A stretch of 41,937 nt of DNA from Bacteroidota bacterium (GCA_017303995.1 JAFLBE010000038.1:1-41937); one strand, 5' to 3'; shown: positions 26,256 to 34,562, numbered from the stretch's first letter. Program-made: numbers and translations. Notes: generated from the letters alone by a model not told the origin.

Positions 26256-27026
26256 CTATTTAAGAATTTCAATATCAAAGATTGTTACATCTTCATAGGG
26301 CCAGCCACCATCGTCTGACTTCACTTCTGCAATTTTATCGATGACATTTAATCCGTCAATGACCTCACCAAAAACGGTGTGTTCGCCATCCAGATGGGCA
26401 GCCCCACTATTGGATCGGTAATACTCCCGTTGCTCCTGGGAAAATTTATAATTTTGTTCTCTCTCAATCTTTGCCAGATCAGGCTCGGCGAAGGTCGTTC
26501 CCTGTACGATATAAAAATCATAGGGTGATGACCGTCTGGTCGGATTGTCCCCATAATCCCGGGTTGCAGCCAAAACTCCCCTTTTATGAAATCTGGATGA
26601 TCTGAATTCAGCCGGAATTGAGTAAGATCCAAAACTTTCTTTGTACTCTTTTCTTCCCTTCTGATCAGTATCTCCTCCTTGAATTGCAAATCCCTTCACA
26701 ACCCGGTAGAAAACTGTATTGTCAAAAAAATCAAGTTTAACCAACCGGATAAAATTTGCCCGGTGGAGTGGTGTATCAGTGTACAACCTGATTTTCATAT
26801 TTCCTTTACTGGTTTTCATGAGCAACACCGTTTCCTGATTTTTGTCACCGAAATCAGAAAGATAAGATTCGACGATTTTATTGTTCAGTGCACGACCAGA
26901 TTTACCGAATTTTGGTTTTTCTACCGATTTCTGAGGCTCCTGCGGCAGAATGGACTGAGGTTCTGATTGGGGTTTACAACCAAAAAACGAAACCAGGGAC
27001 AGAAGAATAAAAAAAAGGTTTTTCAT
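26256..27026 (-). CDS. Cyclophilin-type peptidyl-prolyl isomerase lipoprotein
   Basis: A 256-residue protein with a lipoprotein signal (MKNLFFILLSLVSFFGC, Cys17), a linker of about 50 residues and a cyclophilin domain. Domain motifs are LYTDTPLHRANFIRLV, FYRVVKGFAIQGGD (the F-x-x-x-Q-G-G-D core with the catalytic-type Arg), the YDFYIVQGT region in place of the usual S(M/Q)FFI, and EHTVFGEVIDGLNVIDKI. The protein should help fold proteins at the envelope. The insertion after IPAEF (about 40 residues with an R/Y-rich segment) is typical of Bacteroidota cyclophilins. Upstream gap 27027-27231 has no recognised promoter. Confidence 0.9.
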   Translation of the reverse strand: MKNLFFILLSLVSFFGCKPQSEPQSILPQEPQKSVEKPKFGKSGRALNNKIVESYLSDFGDKNQETVLLMKTSKGNMKIRLYTDTPLHRANFIRLVKLDFFDNTVFYRVVKGFAIQGGDTDQKGRKEYKESFGSYSIPAEFRSSRFHKRGVLAATRDYGDNPTRRSSPYDFYIVQGTTFAEPDLAKIEREQNYKFSQEQREYYRSNSGAAHLDGEHTVFGEVIDGLNVIDKIAEVKSDDGGWPYEDVTIFDIEILK

Positions 27027-27231
27027 GAATTTTACTTTGACGGCAAGGCTTACCTATTTAATTGAATTAAAAATCAAAAAAAATGGAAATCAGGTCAATT
27101 TTATAACCCAAAAGAAATTAAGATTTTAAAAACAAATCGACACCATTTATTAACTATTTATTATCACATCTTGACTTCAGCAGAAAAGAATCAGATATTG
27201 CCATCCAAATCTAACTATTCCCGGAGTACCG

Positions 27232-27912
27232 ATGACTTCTAAATATTATACCCTTTTACTTGTTATGCTTACATTTTTAACTGTTGGCTGTTCAGAAGAA
27301 AAAGAAGACACAGAGGAGGCAATCCTTTCAGGCAAGGTTACCGATGCAAGTGGAAACCCGATTGTTGGTGCCAAAATTTTTTACAAATTTTATTCAGTAG
27401 AATCAAGTGTTGCTAAACTTGCAAAGCCAAATCCATCAACAAATATCTCATTTTCCATCCCTGTCTCTGAGCCCATCACTGTTACCCTTCACCAATATTA
27501 TACCAATAACCTGTTGGCTACACTTTACTCAGGAACACCTGAAACAGGAAATCTTTCTATTGCCACTTCAACTGATAATTTCCGGATTTCAACTGGTTTA
27601 TATAATTATAAAGTTACTGGCAAAACAATATTTTATAATGGAACATTTTCTAACGAGATTTTAGACTCAGAACAATTAAATGAAAGTACACCTTTAGCTT
27701 CTTCTGATTCAAAAGGTGAATTCAGTATCCTCATACCAGTTTTAGGAATCGGCTATACCACAAACAGAGTAAATGAAAAAGGTGAAGTGATTGGAACAAG
27801 AAAAATAAAAGATACTATTGATCTGATTGTTTACACTCCCGGCAAACCTGTTCAAACCAAATCAGTGACGATTGATACAAAGAAATCAAGTCAGGTTACT
27901 TTTCAGTTTTAA
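27232..27912 (+). CDS. Small lipoprotein with carboxypeptidase-regulatory-like domain
   Basis: A 226-residue protein. The signal peptide ends at TVGC (Cys20), predicting a lipoprotein. Residues about 31-50 (ILSGKVTDASGNPIVGAKIF) match the start of a CarboxypepD_reg-like / Ig-like beta sandwich, common in Bacteroidota surface proteins; the remainder is beta-rich (SDSKGEFSILIPV, VYTPGKPVQTKSVTI) without a recognised enzyme motif. Function unknown; a structural or ligand-binding role at the surface is plausible. It is divergent from the cyclophilin gene and ends at the terminator at 27926-27987. Confidence 0.75.
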   Translation: MTSKYYTLLLVMLTFLTVGCSEEKEDTEEAILSGKVTDASGNPIVGAKIFYKFYSVESSVAKLAKPNPSTNISFSIPVSEPITVTLHQYYTNNLLATLYSGTPETGNLSIATSTDNFRISTGLYNYKVTGKTIFYNGTFSNEILDSEQLNESTPLASSDSKGEFSILIPVLGIGYTTNRVNEKGEVIGTRKIKDTIDLIVYTPGKPVQTKSVTIDTKKSSQVTFQF

Positions 27913-27925
27913 TTTTCGTAAACCG

Positions 27926-27987
27926 AATAAAATAAAAGCCCGGTTACATCCTCTAAAAAGAGTCTGTAATCGGGCTTTTATTTTATT
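27926..27987. terminator. Long bidirectional terminator hairpin
   Basis: A 22-bp stem with a single mismatch (a G-U pair in RNA): left arm 27926-27947, right arm 27966-27987, GC core AAGCCCGGTTAC against GTAATCGGGCTT, with A/T-rich bases. It sits between the convergent lipoprotein and creD genes and ends both transcripts. Confidence 0.92.
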
Positions 27988-28003
27988 ACTGTTATTCTTC
28001 TAA

Positions 28004-29323
28004 CTATTCCGTTTCACCTCTTAGGGAATCCGGATTAAACCAGTCAAAATTCCGGCTCATGTACATCACCGCTGCCAACACACCAAACAACCCGAGACTT
28101 CCAATCAGAAGTGCATAATCCTCAAGCTGAAGCACGACAAACAGGAACAAATAAAGAAGTAACAAAAGCCCTGTTACGAGTCCGGTTTTACGCATTTCTT
28201 TAAGAACAGCTTTTGAATACAACCCAATCAAAGTTAAAATGGCACCTGCTGATATCCAGTAAGCCCAGTTAAAGCTGAGATGCTCAGAAATCGAGAGCAG
28301 TAAAGTATAAAAAATAATCAGGGCAAATCCGATCAGTAAATACTGAACCGGGTGAATTCTTCTTTTGGAAGCAATTTCAACCATAAAAAAAGCCAGAAAA
28401 GTAAGTCCGATAAACATAATGGCATACTTAACCGTCCGGCTGGTTTTCTGATAATGATCAACAGGGATCATCAGATTTACACCAAAGCGGGTTTCTTCAA
28501 TTTTATAATCTCCGTTTATCCAGGTTTGAGGGAAATTCCGGTTAAGGTGAAGCACTTTCCAGGTGGCTGTGAAAGAAGAATCTGTAACCGTTCTGGTATC
28601 AGGGAGGAAATCACCGGCGAAACTGGGATTTCCCCAATTTGACGAAACTGTTGCGTGCGTTTCTTTACCTGCAGGAACGATAAAAAACCGGCCATTTCCA
28701 TTAAGATTCAGTTTTGTGGAAAAGGGAATATTCAACTTTGAAGGATCTATTGGATATTTGACATTCACACCGGAAGTTAAATATTCATTTGTTAAAACAG
28801 ACGGATTTGCTGTTAAAAGGGAGTCACCGGTTTTTACGACAATCAGATCCTGAATCCCCTTCAAATCAGAAATACCGAGAGCAAAAAAAGCCTGATCCCA
28901 TTGCATCTGATCCTGACTGAGACCAAATTCCTTCAAATTTGGCAAAAGAAATGCCCCGTCCAGTTTAATTTCAGACTGATATAAAACCACTTCAAAGATG
29001 CCACGATATCTTTTTTCAGGCTTCAGTGTCGTATTTACTTTTAATGATTCGGGTAAAATGTAAAGATTCTGGGTAACGGTTTGGGCTTTTCCTTCAGACA
29101 TGACCACCTTGGTAAAAGGAATGGTCAGTACAGGTCCGGTGATGGTTTGCTGACCACCCCACTTTGATCCAACTTCAACAACAGCTTCATTTCCAGACTG
29201 ACTGCGTTCATTTATTAATCCTTCAATCATCATGGCAGGAATGGTAAGCAGCAGTGAAAGTGCAATGATAATGGCGAGACGCCAGCCAATTGAGCGGGTT
29301 GAAATGAAAGGCATAGAAGACAT
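28004..29323 (-). CDS. creD: CreD-family inner-membrane protein
   Basis: A 439-residue membrane protein. The N-terminal helix (IGWRLAIIIALSLLLTIPAMMI) and following ERSQSGNEAVVEVGSKWGGQQTITGPVLTIPF match CreD; a long extracytoplasmic domain precedes a cluster of about five C-terminal helices. In E. coli CreD belongs to the CreBC regulon and affects envelope integrity; the biochemical role is unknown. I chose ATG 29323 (MSSMPFISTR) because GAGGTG lies 3 bp upstream; the open frame extends back to 29428, overlapping ccoS, but that extension is Met/Lys/Arg-rich and unlike the family. Only 13 bp separate it from the ccoS stop, so it appears to be the last gene of the cbb3 assembly operon. No creBC genes are present. 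Confidence 0.88.
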   Translation of the reverse strand: MSSMPFISTRSIGWRLAIIIALSLLLTIPAMMIEGLINERSQSGNEAVVEVGSKWGGQQTITGPVLTIPFTKVVMSEGKAQTVTQNLYILPESLKVNTTLKPEKRYRGIFEVVLYQSEIKLDGAFLLPNLKEFGLSQDQMQWDQAFFALGISDLKGIQDLIVVKTGDSLLTANPSVLTNEYLTSGVNVKYPIDPSKLNIPFSTKLNLNGNGRFFIVPAGKETHATVSSNWGNPSFAGDFLPDTRTVTDSSFTATWKVLHLNRNFPQTWINGDYKIEETRFGVNLMIPVDHYQKTSRTVKYAIMFIGLTFLAFFMVEIASKRRIHPVQYLLIGFALIIFYTLLLSISEHLSFNWAYWISAGAILTLIGLYSKAVLKEMRKTGLVTGLLLLLYLFLFVVLQLEDYALLIGSLGLFGVLAAVMYMSRNFDWFNPDSLRGETE

Positions 29324-29336
29324 GTTCACCTCTTGG

Positions 29337-29519
29337 TTATTTGGTTTTGGTTCCATTTTGGGGTTTTGTCGGAACCTCATCATCATCTTCATCAAAAACC
29401 TGATATTTGGTTTCCTCCAGATCTTCAAACTGACCCGTTTTTACTGCCCAGATATACAATAAAAAGGCACCTGCGGCAATTAAAAGTGAAATAATAATCA
29501 GAATGTAGAGGGAAAACAT
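29337..29519 (-). CDS. ccoS: cbb3-type oxidase maturation protein CcoS
   Basis: A 60-residue protein with one N-terminal transmembrane helix (LYILIIISLLIAAGAFLLYI) followed by WAVKTGQFEDLEETKYQVFDED, the diagnostic CcoS segment, and an acidic tail. CcoS is needed for cofactor insertion during cbb3 oxidase assembly. The ATG at 29519 (MFSLYILI) follows a GGGG stretch; an in-frame start at 29540 would add seven residues and is less likely. It lies 53 bp after ccoI and 13 bp before creD on the same strand. Confidence 0.93.
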   Translation of the reverse strand: MFSLYILIIISLLIAAGAFLLYIWAVKTGQFEDLEETKYQVFDEDDDEVPTKPQNGTKTK

Positions 29520-29572
29520 AGATACCCCGTTTTCTTTCAAAGATTCCAGTTGCCTGAACCACTGACAACCGG

Positions 29573-32056
29573 TTAATAGCCCATTCGACGGAAGGAGGAA
29601 GAAACAGTTCTTCGTAAAAGGAGGGAATTAAAAACGACCGAAATGGAACTTAATGACATGGCAGCAGCAGCCCAGATCGGAATTAAAATACCAAAAGCCC
29701 CAATTGGAATCATCACTACATTATAAAAAAGAGCCCAAAAAAGATTTTGCCTGATTTTGCTGTAAGTTGCCCGGGCAAGTGTAATCGATTTTACAACTGA
29801 AGGGAGTGAATTATTCAGCAGCACAACGCCTGAACTATCCAGACTGATCTGACTTCCCTCACCCATTGAAATCCCCACCTGTGCAAGTGAAAGGGCCGGT
29901 GCGTCATTCACACCATCACCAATCATCATCACGGTTTTACCTGATTCAATTAATTTTCTGATTTCGTTAGCTTTATCTTCAGGAGATAATTCACCTTTAA
30001 CCTGGTCTTGTGATAAACCAAGAACACGGGCGAGCTGATTTACATTTTCTTTTCTGTCTCCAGAAAGGATTATGACAGGAATTTTCATTTCAGCCAGTTT
30101 TGCAAGGGTTTCTTTTGCCTCTGTGCGGATTTCATCAGCAATTTCAAGAATTGAAACCAATGTTCCATTAACAGCAATCAGAACCGGAACATGACCATTT
30201 CCTGCAATCGATTTGATCAGTCCCAAATGTGATAAAAATTCAACACCTTCATCTTCCATGAGTTTCGTATTTCCGGCTGCTACTTTATAAGAACCCGTTT
30301 GAAACGTGATTCCCTTGCCACCAAATCCGGCAAAATCAGAATACCCCTCATATTTCCCGGTCAGGCCAAAAAAGTGAGTCCGGATGGCACGGGCAACCGG
30401 GTGATAAACTTCGGTTTCTGCGTGAGCCAATGCAGAATACAATTCAGTTTTGTCAACAGTTTCATCAAATTCATGAACGGCAACAACTTTCATGATCCCT
30501 GTTGTGAGCGTTCCGGTTTTATCAAATACAACCTGATTCACTTTCACCAGTTCCTCAAGAACTTCCCCACTTTTTATCAAGACACCTCTTTTCAGAGATT
30601 CACCGGTTCCGACAAGCAAGGCCATTGGGGTGGCAATTCCCATCGCACACGGGCAGGCTATAACCAGAACCGAAATGGCAATTGGAAAGGCGATTTCAAA
30701 ACCAGATGTCAGATTCCACCAGATAAAACTTATCGATGCAGAGAGCAGAATAAAGTAAATAAATTTTGTTGAAACCTGATCAACCAGTCGCGAAATGGGT
30801 GATTTGGACAGCTGACTGTCTTCAATCAGTTCTAAAACCCTTGAAAAAATGGTTCCGTCACCAACCGAAGTCACCTGCATGATAAAAGTGTCGTCCAGAT
30901 TCCGGCTGCCGGAAATCACCTGATCACCACTCGTTTTTTGTCTGGGGATGGATTCACCTGTGAGAACTGATTCATCAAACGCTGACGTTCCGTTGGTAAT
31001 AACTCCGTCTACAGGAAGAATATCACCGGGATAAAACTCAAGAAAATCACCCTTCGCAACATCATCGAGTCCTGAATTGATACGAATGCCATCATGGATT
31101 TTAGTGACGGTTTCAACCCGGTAATCATCATACTTATCGGTTTCTTTTAAAATTTTTTGTTTTGCTTTTGATTCAACATACCGGCCAAGCAAAATAAAAA
31201 AGATCAGCATATTGGCGGTGTCAAAATACGTTTCACCCACACCGGTTATGACATGCCAGACCGAAAGAAAAAAGGCTGCAAGTGAACCGAGCGCAATCAG
31301 AACATCCATACCGGGACTTCCCGATTTCAGATTATACCAGGCACCCTGAAGGATTGGTTTTCCTGCAAAAAAAACGCCGGGAATAGTCATAATCATATTA
31401 ATCCACTGAAGAAACGCTTTCATCTGTGGATCCATCCCCTGAAAATATCCGGCATACAGCCCAATTGCCAGCAGCATCACATTCATCGAAATCAATGCCG
31501 ATGCGCCGAGCCTCATGGTCAGATCTTTGGTTTCAGCGTCGAGGGTCGGTTTTGCTTTTGAGGGATGGAAGGGGTAGGCGTAATACCCAATATTGGCGAT
31601 GGTGTTCAGGATTTCAGCAAGGGTAATCAGCCGGTTATCCCAACGGATTTTTGAGCGGTGTGTTCCAGGATTGATATTGAATTCAAGAACGCCGGGAAGT
31701 TTTCTGATGATTTCTTCATTGGCAAAAACGCAGGCAGCACAATGAATTTTCTCGATTTTCAGATAAACCAGCTTGATTTCGCCGGAACCCTGAACAAATT
31801 CCCGGTAAAGTTCATCCATGCGTGCCTGTTCTTCTTCCGTTAGAATTACAGCACCACGCTCTTCACCAAGCCCGAGTTCTTTTCTTTGCAGGTTGTAATA
31901 ATCATCATACCCAACCTGTTTGAGAACCTTAAACGATAGTTCACAACCCGGGCAGCAAAAATGACGTTCAACACCATTTACCGGTGTTTTTGTCAGTTTT
32001 TTTTCTGGTGTGAGTTTACTGCAGTGGTCACAGTAAAAATGGGTTCCCTTTTGCAT
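29573..32056 (-). CDS. ccoI: Copper-transporting P1B-type ATPase for cbb3 oxidase assembly (CcoI/FixI/CopA2)
   Basis: An 827-residue heavy-metal ATPase. An N-terminal cysteine-rich domain has CDHC (9-12) and CCPGC (34-38), the metal-binding module typical of CcoI. A heavy-metal-associated domain follows with CAAC at 106-109. Core motifs: TGES (actuator) at about 366-369, the membrane CPC at 468-470 (ACPCAMG), DKTGT with phospho-acceptor Asp512, and GDGVNDAP at 713-720. CcoI-type pumps export Cu(I) to the periplasmic side for loading CuB of the oxidase, not for resistance. ATG 32056 follows AAGGA with a 4-bp spacer. The gene follows ccoH by 9 bp and precedes ccoS. Confidence 0.95.
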   Translation of the reverse strand: MQKGTHFYCDHCSKLTPEKKLTKTPVNGVERHFCCPGCELSFKVLKQVGYDDYYNLQRKELGLGEERGAVILTEEEQARMDELYREFVQGSGEIKLVYLKIEKIHCAACVFANEEIIRKLPGVLEFNINPGTHRSKIRWDNRLITLAEILNTIANIGYYAYPFHPSKAKPTLDAETKDLTMRLGASALISMNVMLLAIGLYAGYFQGMDPQMKAFLQWINMIMTIPGVFFAGKPILQGAWYNLKSGSPGMDVLIALGSLAAFFLSVWHVITGVGETYFDTANMLIFFILLGRYVESKAKQKILKETDKYDDYRVETVTKIHDGIRINSGLDDVAKGDFLEFYPGDILPVDGVITNGTSAFDESVLTGESIPRQKTSGDQVISGSRNLDDTFIMQVTSVGDGTIFSRVLELIEDSQLSKSPISRLVDQVSTKFIYFILLSASISFIWWNLTSGFEIAFPIAISVLVIACPCAMGIATPMALLVGTGESLKRGVLIKSGEVLEELVKVNQVVFDKTGTLTTGIMKVVAVHEFDETVDKTELYSALAHAETEVYHPVARAIRTHFFGLTGKYEGYSDFAGFGGKGITFQTGSYKVAAGNTKLMEDEGVEFLSHLGLIKSIAGNGHVPVLIAVNGTLVSILEIADEIRTEAKETLAKLAEMKIPVIILSGDRKENVNQLARVLGLSQDQVKGELSPEDKANEIRKLIESGKTVMMIGDGVNDAPALSLAQVGISMGEGSQISLDSSGVVLLNNSLPSVVKSITLARATYSKIRQNLFWALFYNVVMIPIGAFGILIPIWAAAAMSLSSISVVFNSLLLRRTVSSSFRRMGY

Positions 32057-32065
32057 GAATTCCTT

Positions 32066-32539
32066 TTACCGGATGGTAAACCGGAATTCCTTGCGGAAGT
32101 AAAAATTTTTGAGCTGGATTCCCGCTTTGATATACCAGTCACCCGATTCAGTAAAATTGTGTTTAAAGACAAATGAAGAATCGGTTGCAGGAAAAACAAG
32201 ATGGAGAGAATCAGTTTTTACAGAATTTACCCGAAACACAATAAACCTTGCTGTATCAGCAGGATTCAATTCCTGCCTGGGTGAAAAAGCAAACTGAAGG
32301 GTTGATTCGCCTTTTTCGAAGGAAGAAAGCTGCATCTTTAGTGCAATTCCGGATGCTTCCTGAGTGGCACGCCGGTCAGATTCTGGCTGAAAAAAGTCCT
32401 GCTGTTTTTTAAAATCATCTTTAACTGGCGGTGTAAACAGATCTGTGCCCACATAAATAATGTGGACGAGCCCTGCAATCAGAGCCACAAAAAGCAGCGG
32501 AATAGTAATAACCCAATGCGTTGGAACTTTATTTGACAC
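32066..32539 (-). CDS. ccoH: FixH/CcoH-family cbb3 oxidase assembly protein
   Basis: A protein of about 157 residues with a short cytoplasmic start, one transmembrane helix (HWVITIPLLFVALIAGLVHI) and a beta-rich extracytoplasmic domain (LQFAFSPRQELNPADTARF; ESGDWYIKAGIQL), matching FixH. FixH supports oxidase maturation together with CcoG and CcoI. I place the start at the GTG at 32539 (VSNKVPTHWV) because AAGGA lies 7 bp upstream and overlap with ccoG is then 11 bp. An in-frame ATG at 32587 would give 173 residues but overlaps ccoG by 59 bp and lacks a ribosome site. The start is uncertain; the family and neighbourhood are clear. Confidence 0.85.
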   Translation of the reverse strand: MSNKVPTHWVITIPLLFVALIAGLVHIIYVGTDLFTPPVKDDFKKQQDFFQPESDRRATQEASGIALKMQLSSFEKGESTLQFAFSPRQELNPADTARFIVFRVNSVKTDSLHLVFPATDSSFVFKHNFTESGDWYIKAGIQLKNFYFRKEFRFTIR

Positions 32540-33761
32540 GGAAAAATCCTTGTTTAATTTCTTTTTTGTCACCCTCTTCATCTTCAACCACTAAGATAAA
32601 GCCGGTTTCTGTCATTTCCACCGGAAGTTCAACCATTAAAGGCAATCTTACAGTTTCATTACCTTTTAAGTTATACTGATTAACCGTTGGAAGCAATTTA
32701 AATTCTGAAGGTGAAATCGATACTGAAATCCTTTTTTCATCTGAACCGAGGTTATCAAGAACCAGTGTGTACCCATTTACAATCTGGCCATCAATAATTT
32801 TTCCGGTGAAGAACGGATTTCTGCTCAGATTGACCTGAAGGTCGACTTTGAAGAATACCTGCCAGATAACAAAAATCGTAGCTAGAAGTCCAACAACAGC
32901 AACAATCAGGGATTTATCTTTAATCAAAGATGGAATTTTTTCTGCGCTCCAGTATCTGACAAGGTTTTCTTTTCCCTTTTTTGCCATGATTGGTTCACAG
33001 GCATCTGCACAGGCAGCGCAAGCGATACACGACATCTGAAGTCCGTCACGGATATCAATTCCGGCCGGACAAACACGAACACACATGAGACATTGTGTAC
33101 AATCAGTTTCACCCCTTTTTTCATCATAGGCAACAACAGTTGTACTTTCAGAAAACAGAGCACCTTGCATTTTTGCGTACGGACATAAATATTCACAAAA
33201 GCTTTGTCTGACCAGCACCATATCCAGCCAAGTAATGATGAAAGAAACGAGAAGAGAACCAATCGCAAAAGCACTTAACGTTCCGGTTGTTAATCTGTTT
33301 AAAAAATCGTACGGATTGATAAAGTACCAGACAACATCAAGTGCGACCAGAAATACAAATCCGGTCATGGTTGCGTAGGAAGCGATCAGACGCAGGTATC
33401 GTTTCACTCCTTTTATATTTTTCCGGGGTAACCAAAATTTTTCAAAGACCCGAAGAAAATCAGTGATAATGGTTTGGGGACACATCCATCCGCACCAAAC
33501 ACGTCCCCAGATCAAAGTCACATAAATCAGTGCTGCAACTCCGGCAATGGTGAGACCGAACAAAACGTAAAACTGGGTAAAAGGGAAAACTCTGAAAAAG
33601 AGGTGAAATTCCATATTTACGACATCCAAAAGGAACAAACTTGCTCCATCGATGACAATAAACGGAACACCAATTAAAAAGGTGAAGAAAAACAATCCGA
33701 CCCATCGGCGCCTGTTGGTATAGGTACCAGATTCCGGGTGGAAATAGGGAACTTTTCGCAT
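32529..33761 (-). CDS. ccoG: Cytochrome cbb3 oxidase accessory protein CcoG (RdxA/FixG)
   Basis: A 410-residue polyferredoxin membrane protein. Several transmembrane helices surround CGWMCPQ and CEYLCPYAKMQG, followed by two 4Fe-4S clusters, CTQCLMCVRVCP and CIACAACADACE, and a C-terminal Ig-like domain (FixG C-terminal) from about residue 300. CcoG is reported to act as a Cu(II) reductase supplying Cu(I) to the oxidase assembly path. ATG 33761 (MRKVPYFHPESG) has AGGAG upstream. It opens the assembly operon ccoG-ccoH-ccoI-ccoS-creD and is separated from the structural genes by the terminator at 33842-33880. Confidence 0.95.
   Translation of the reverse strand: MRKVPYFHPESGTYTNRRRWVGLFFFTFLIGVPFIVIDGASLFLLDVVNMEFHLFFRVFPFTQFYVLFGLTIAGVAALIYVTLIWGRVWCGWMCPQTIITDFLRVFEKFWLPRKNIKGVKRYLRLIASYATMTGFVFLVALDVVWYFINPYDFLNRLTTGTLSAFAIGSLLVSFIITWLDMVLVRQSFCEYLCPYAKMQGALFSESTTVVAYDEKRGETDCTQCLMCVRVCPAGIDIRDGLQMSCIACAACADACEPIMAKKGKENLVRYWSAEKIPSLIKDKSLIVAVVGLLATIFVIWQVFFKVDLQVNLSRNPFFTGKIIDGQIVNGYTLVLDNLGSDEKRISVSISPSEFKLLPTVNQYNLKGNETVRLPLMVELPVEMTETGFILVVEDEEGDKKEIKQGFFRVK
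32547..32551 (-). promoter_or_regulatory. Ribosome binding site supporting the ccoH GTG start
   Basis: AAGGA on the minus strand, 7 nt before GTG 32539 and inside the 3' end of ccoG. The upstream ATG candidates at 32587 and 32581 have nothing comparable. Confidence 0.5.
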
Positions 33762-33841
33762 AACAACTCCTAATTTCCTGATCTGACACCATAGATTGCT
33801 GAAAATGTCGGCAGAAAGATGATAATAAGATTAGGAAAGTG

Positions 33842-33880
33842 AAAAAAAAAGCCAGTCTGTCTGCTGACTGACTGGCTTTT
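33842..33880 (-). terminator. Terminator of the ccoNOQP operon
   Basis: Stem AAAAGCCAGTC (33847-33857) with GACTGGCTTTT (33870-33880). Read on the minus strand it ends in a run of nine T, placed right after the ccoP stop at 33902. The stem sequence is the same as in the terminator at 18187-18220. Some read-through into ccoG is possible, but no separate ccoG promoter was recognised in 33762-33841. Confidence 0.85.
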
Positions 33881-33901
33881 CAAATAAACATGATGGGTCA
33901 A

Positions 33902-34420
33902 TCAGGGTGCAACTGAAAGACTATGGACAAAAGCGGTAAGTTTCAACATATCATCGGTAGAGATCTGACCTTTATAGGCCGGCATTCCCTTCGGACGACC
34001 AATGTTAATTGACTTGAAAATGGCTTTTGCATCACCGCCATACACCCACTCTGCATCTTTCAGATTAGGACCAATAAGACCTTCACCGCCAGCACCATGA
34101 CAAGCAGCACAGGGTTGTGTTGCGTATAATGTTTTTCCTTCTTCAACAGCAGCAGCATCAGTAAAAAACTTATCATACTGAATTGAATCAACAGCTGTTG
34201 CTGCCAGTTTTTTCTTATAAACTTCCATATCAGAGTTGAATTCACCTTCCTGAGTCCACCCGGAAACTCCCGGGAGATAACTTGGGGTATAATATATCCC
34301 AAATCCAAGAAGAACGAGAGCAATCAATTTAAAACTGAAAGGAAGCTTATTCCTGGTTTCAGGATTGTATTCAATTCCATCATAATCAGATTGCTTTTCT
34401 TTGTTTTCATTTTCTTGCAT
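33902..34420 (-). CDS. ccoP: cbb3-type oxidase cytochrome c subunit CcoP-like, mono-heme
   Basis: A 172-residue protein with an N-terminal polar region, one transmembrane helix (about 29-48, FSFKLIALVLLGFGIYYTPS) and a single cytochrome c domain: CAACH with Cys104, Cys107 and His108, then GLIGPNLKDAEWVYGG and the axial-Met candidate in GMPAYKGQIS. The N-terminal layout (YDGIEYNPETRNKLPF) matches CcoP (FixP), but proteobacterial CcoP has two CxxCH sites and about 300 residues; only one is seen here, with no sign of truncation. ATG 34420 is preceded by GAGGAGA 6 bp upstream; an in-frame start at 34438 is less likely. It overlaps ccoQ by 14 bp and is followed by a terminator. The subunit completes electron transfer from soluble cytochrome c to CcoO/CcoN. 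Confidence 0.88.
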   Translation of the reverse strand: MQENENKEKQSDYDGIEYNPETRNKLPFSFKLIALVLLGFGIYYTPSYLPGVSGWTQEGEFNSDMEVYKKKLAATAVDSIQYDKFFTDAAAVEEGKTLYATQPCAACHGAGGEGLIGPNLKDAEWVYGGDAKAIFKSINIGRPKGMPAYKGQISTDDMLKLTAFVHSLSVAP

Positions 34421-34562
34421 CTTGAATCTCCTCATCATCTTTTAGCATATCATACTTGGGTTGCTCAACAGATTTCTTAATGCTCTTCCGGTAGTAATAA
34501 ATGATAATTACGAGCATAGAAATGCCGAGCAAAATAGTTAAGCCTGCCTGGATATAACCCAT
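34407..34562 (-). CDS. ccoQ: cbb3-type oxidase small subunit CcoQ (FixQ)
   Basis: A 51-residue gene, short enough to be missed by standard length cut-offs. It translates as MGYIQAGLTILLGISMLVII then YYYRKSIKKSVEQPKYDMLK and a short acidic tail: one transmembrane helix, a positive cytoplasmic stretch and a polar end, the layout of CcoQ. The ATG is 1 bp after the ccoO stop, and the stop lies 14 bp inside ccoP. Position N-O-Q-P is the conserved gene order. CcoQ stabilises the oxidase complex and has no cofactor. Sequence conservation in this family is weak, so order and topology carry most of the evidence. Confidence 0.88.
   Translation of the reverse strand: MGYIQAGLTILLGISMLVIIIYYYRKSIKKSVEQPKYDMLKDDEEIQDARK
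34427..34433 (-). promoter_or_regulatory. Ribosome binding site of ccoP within ccoQ
   Basis: GAGGAGA on the minus strand, 6 nt before ATG 34420. It lies inside the ccoQ coding sequence, so ccoP translation is probably coupled to ccoQ. Confidence 0.65.

Noticed and set aside
27206-27213. TAGATTTG on the minus strand as a promoter for the cyclophilin gene
   Set aside because: No -33 partner at 19-21 bp and almost 180 nt from the start codon; a single 8-mer match with four fixed-plus bases is weak evidence.
29324-29428. N-terminal extension of creD to 29428
   Set aside because: It would overlap ccoS by about 90 bp, encodes Met/Lys/Arg-rich sequence unlike CreD, and a strong ribosome site marks ATG 29323.
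29573-32056. Copper or heavy-metal resistance pump
   Set aside because: The N-terminal CDHC/CCPGC domain and the position between ccoH and ccoS identify it as the oxidase-assembly CcoI type.
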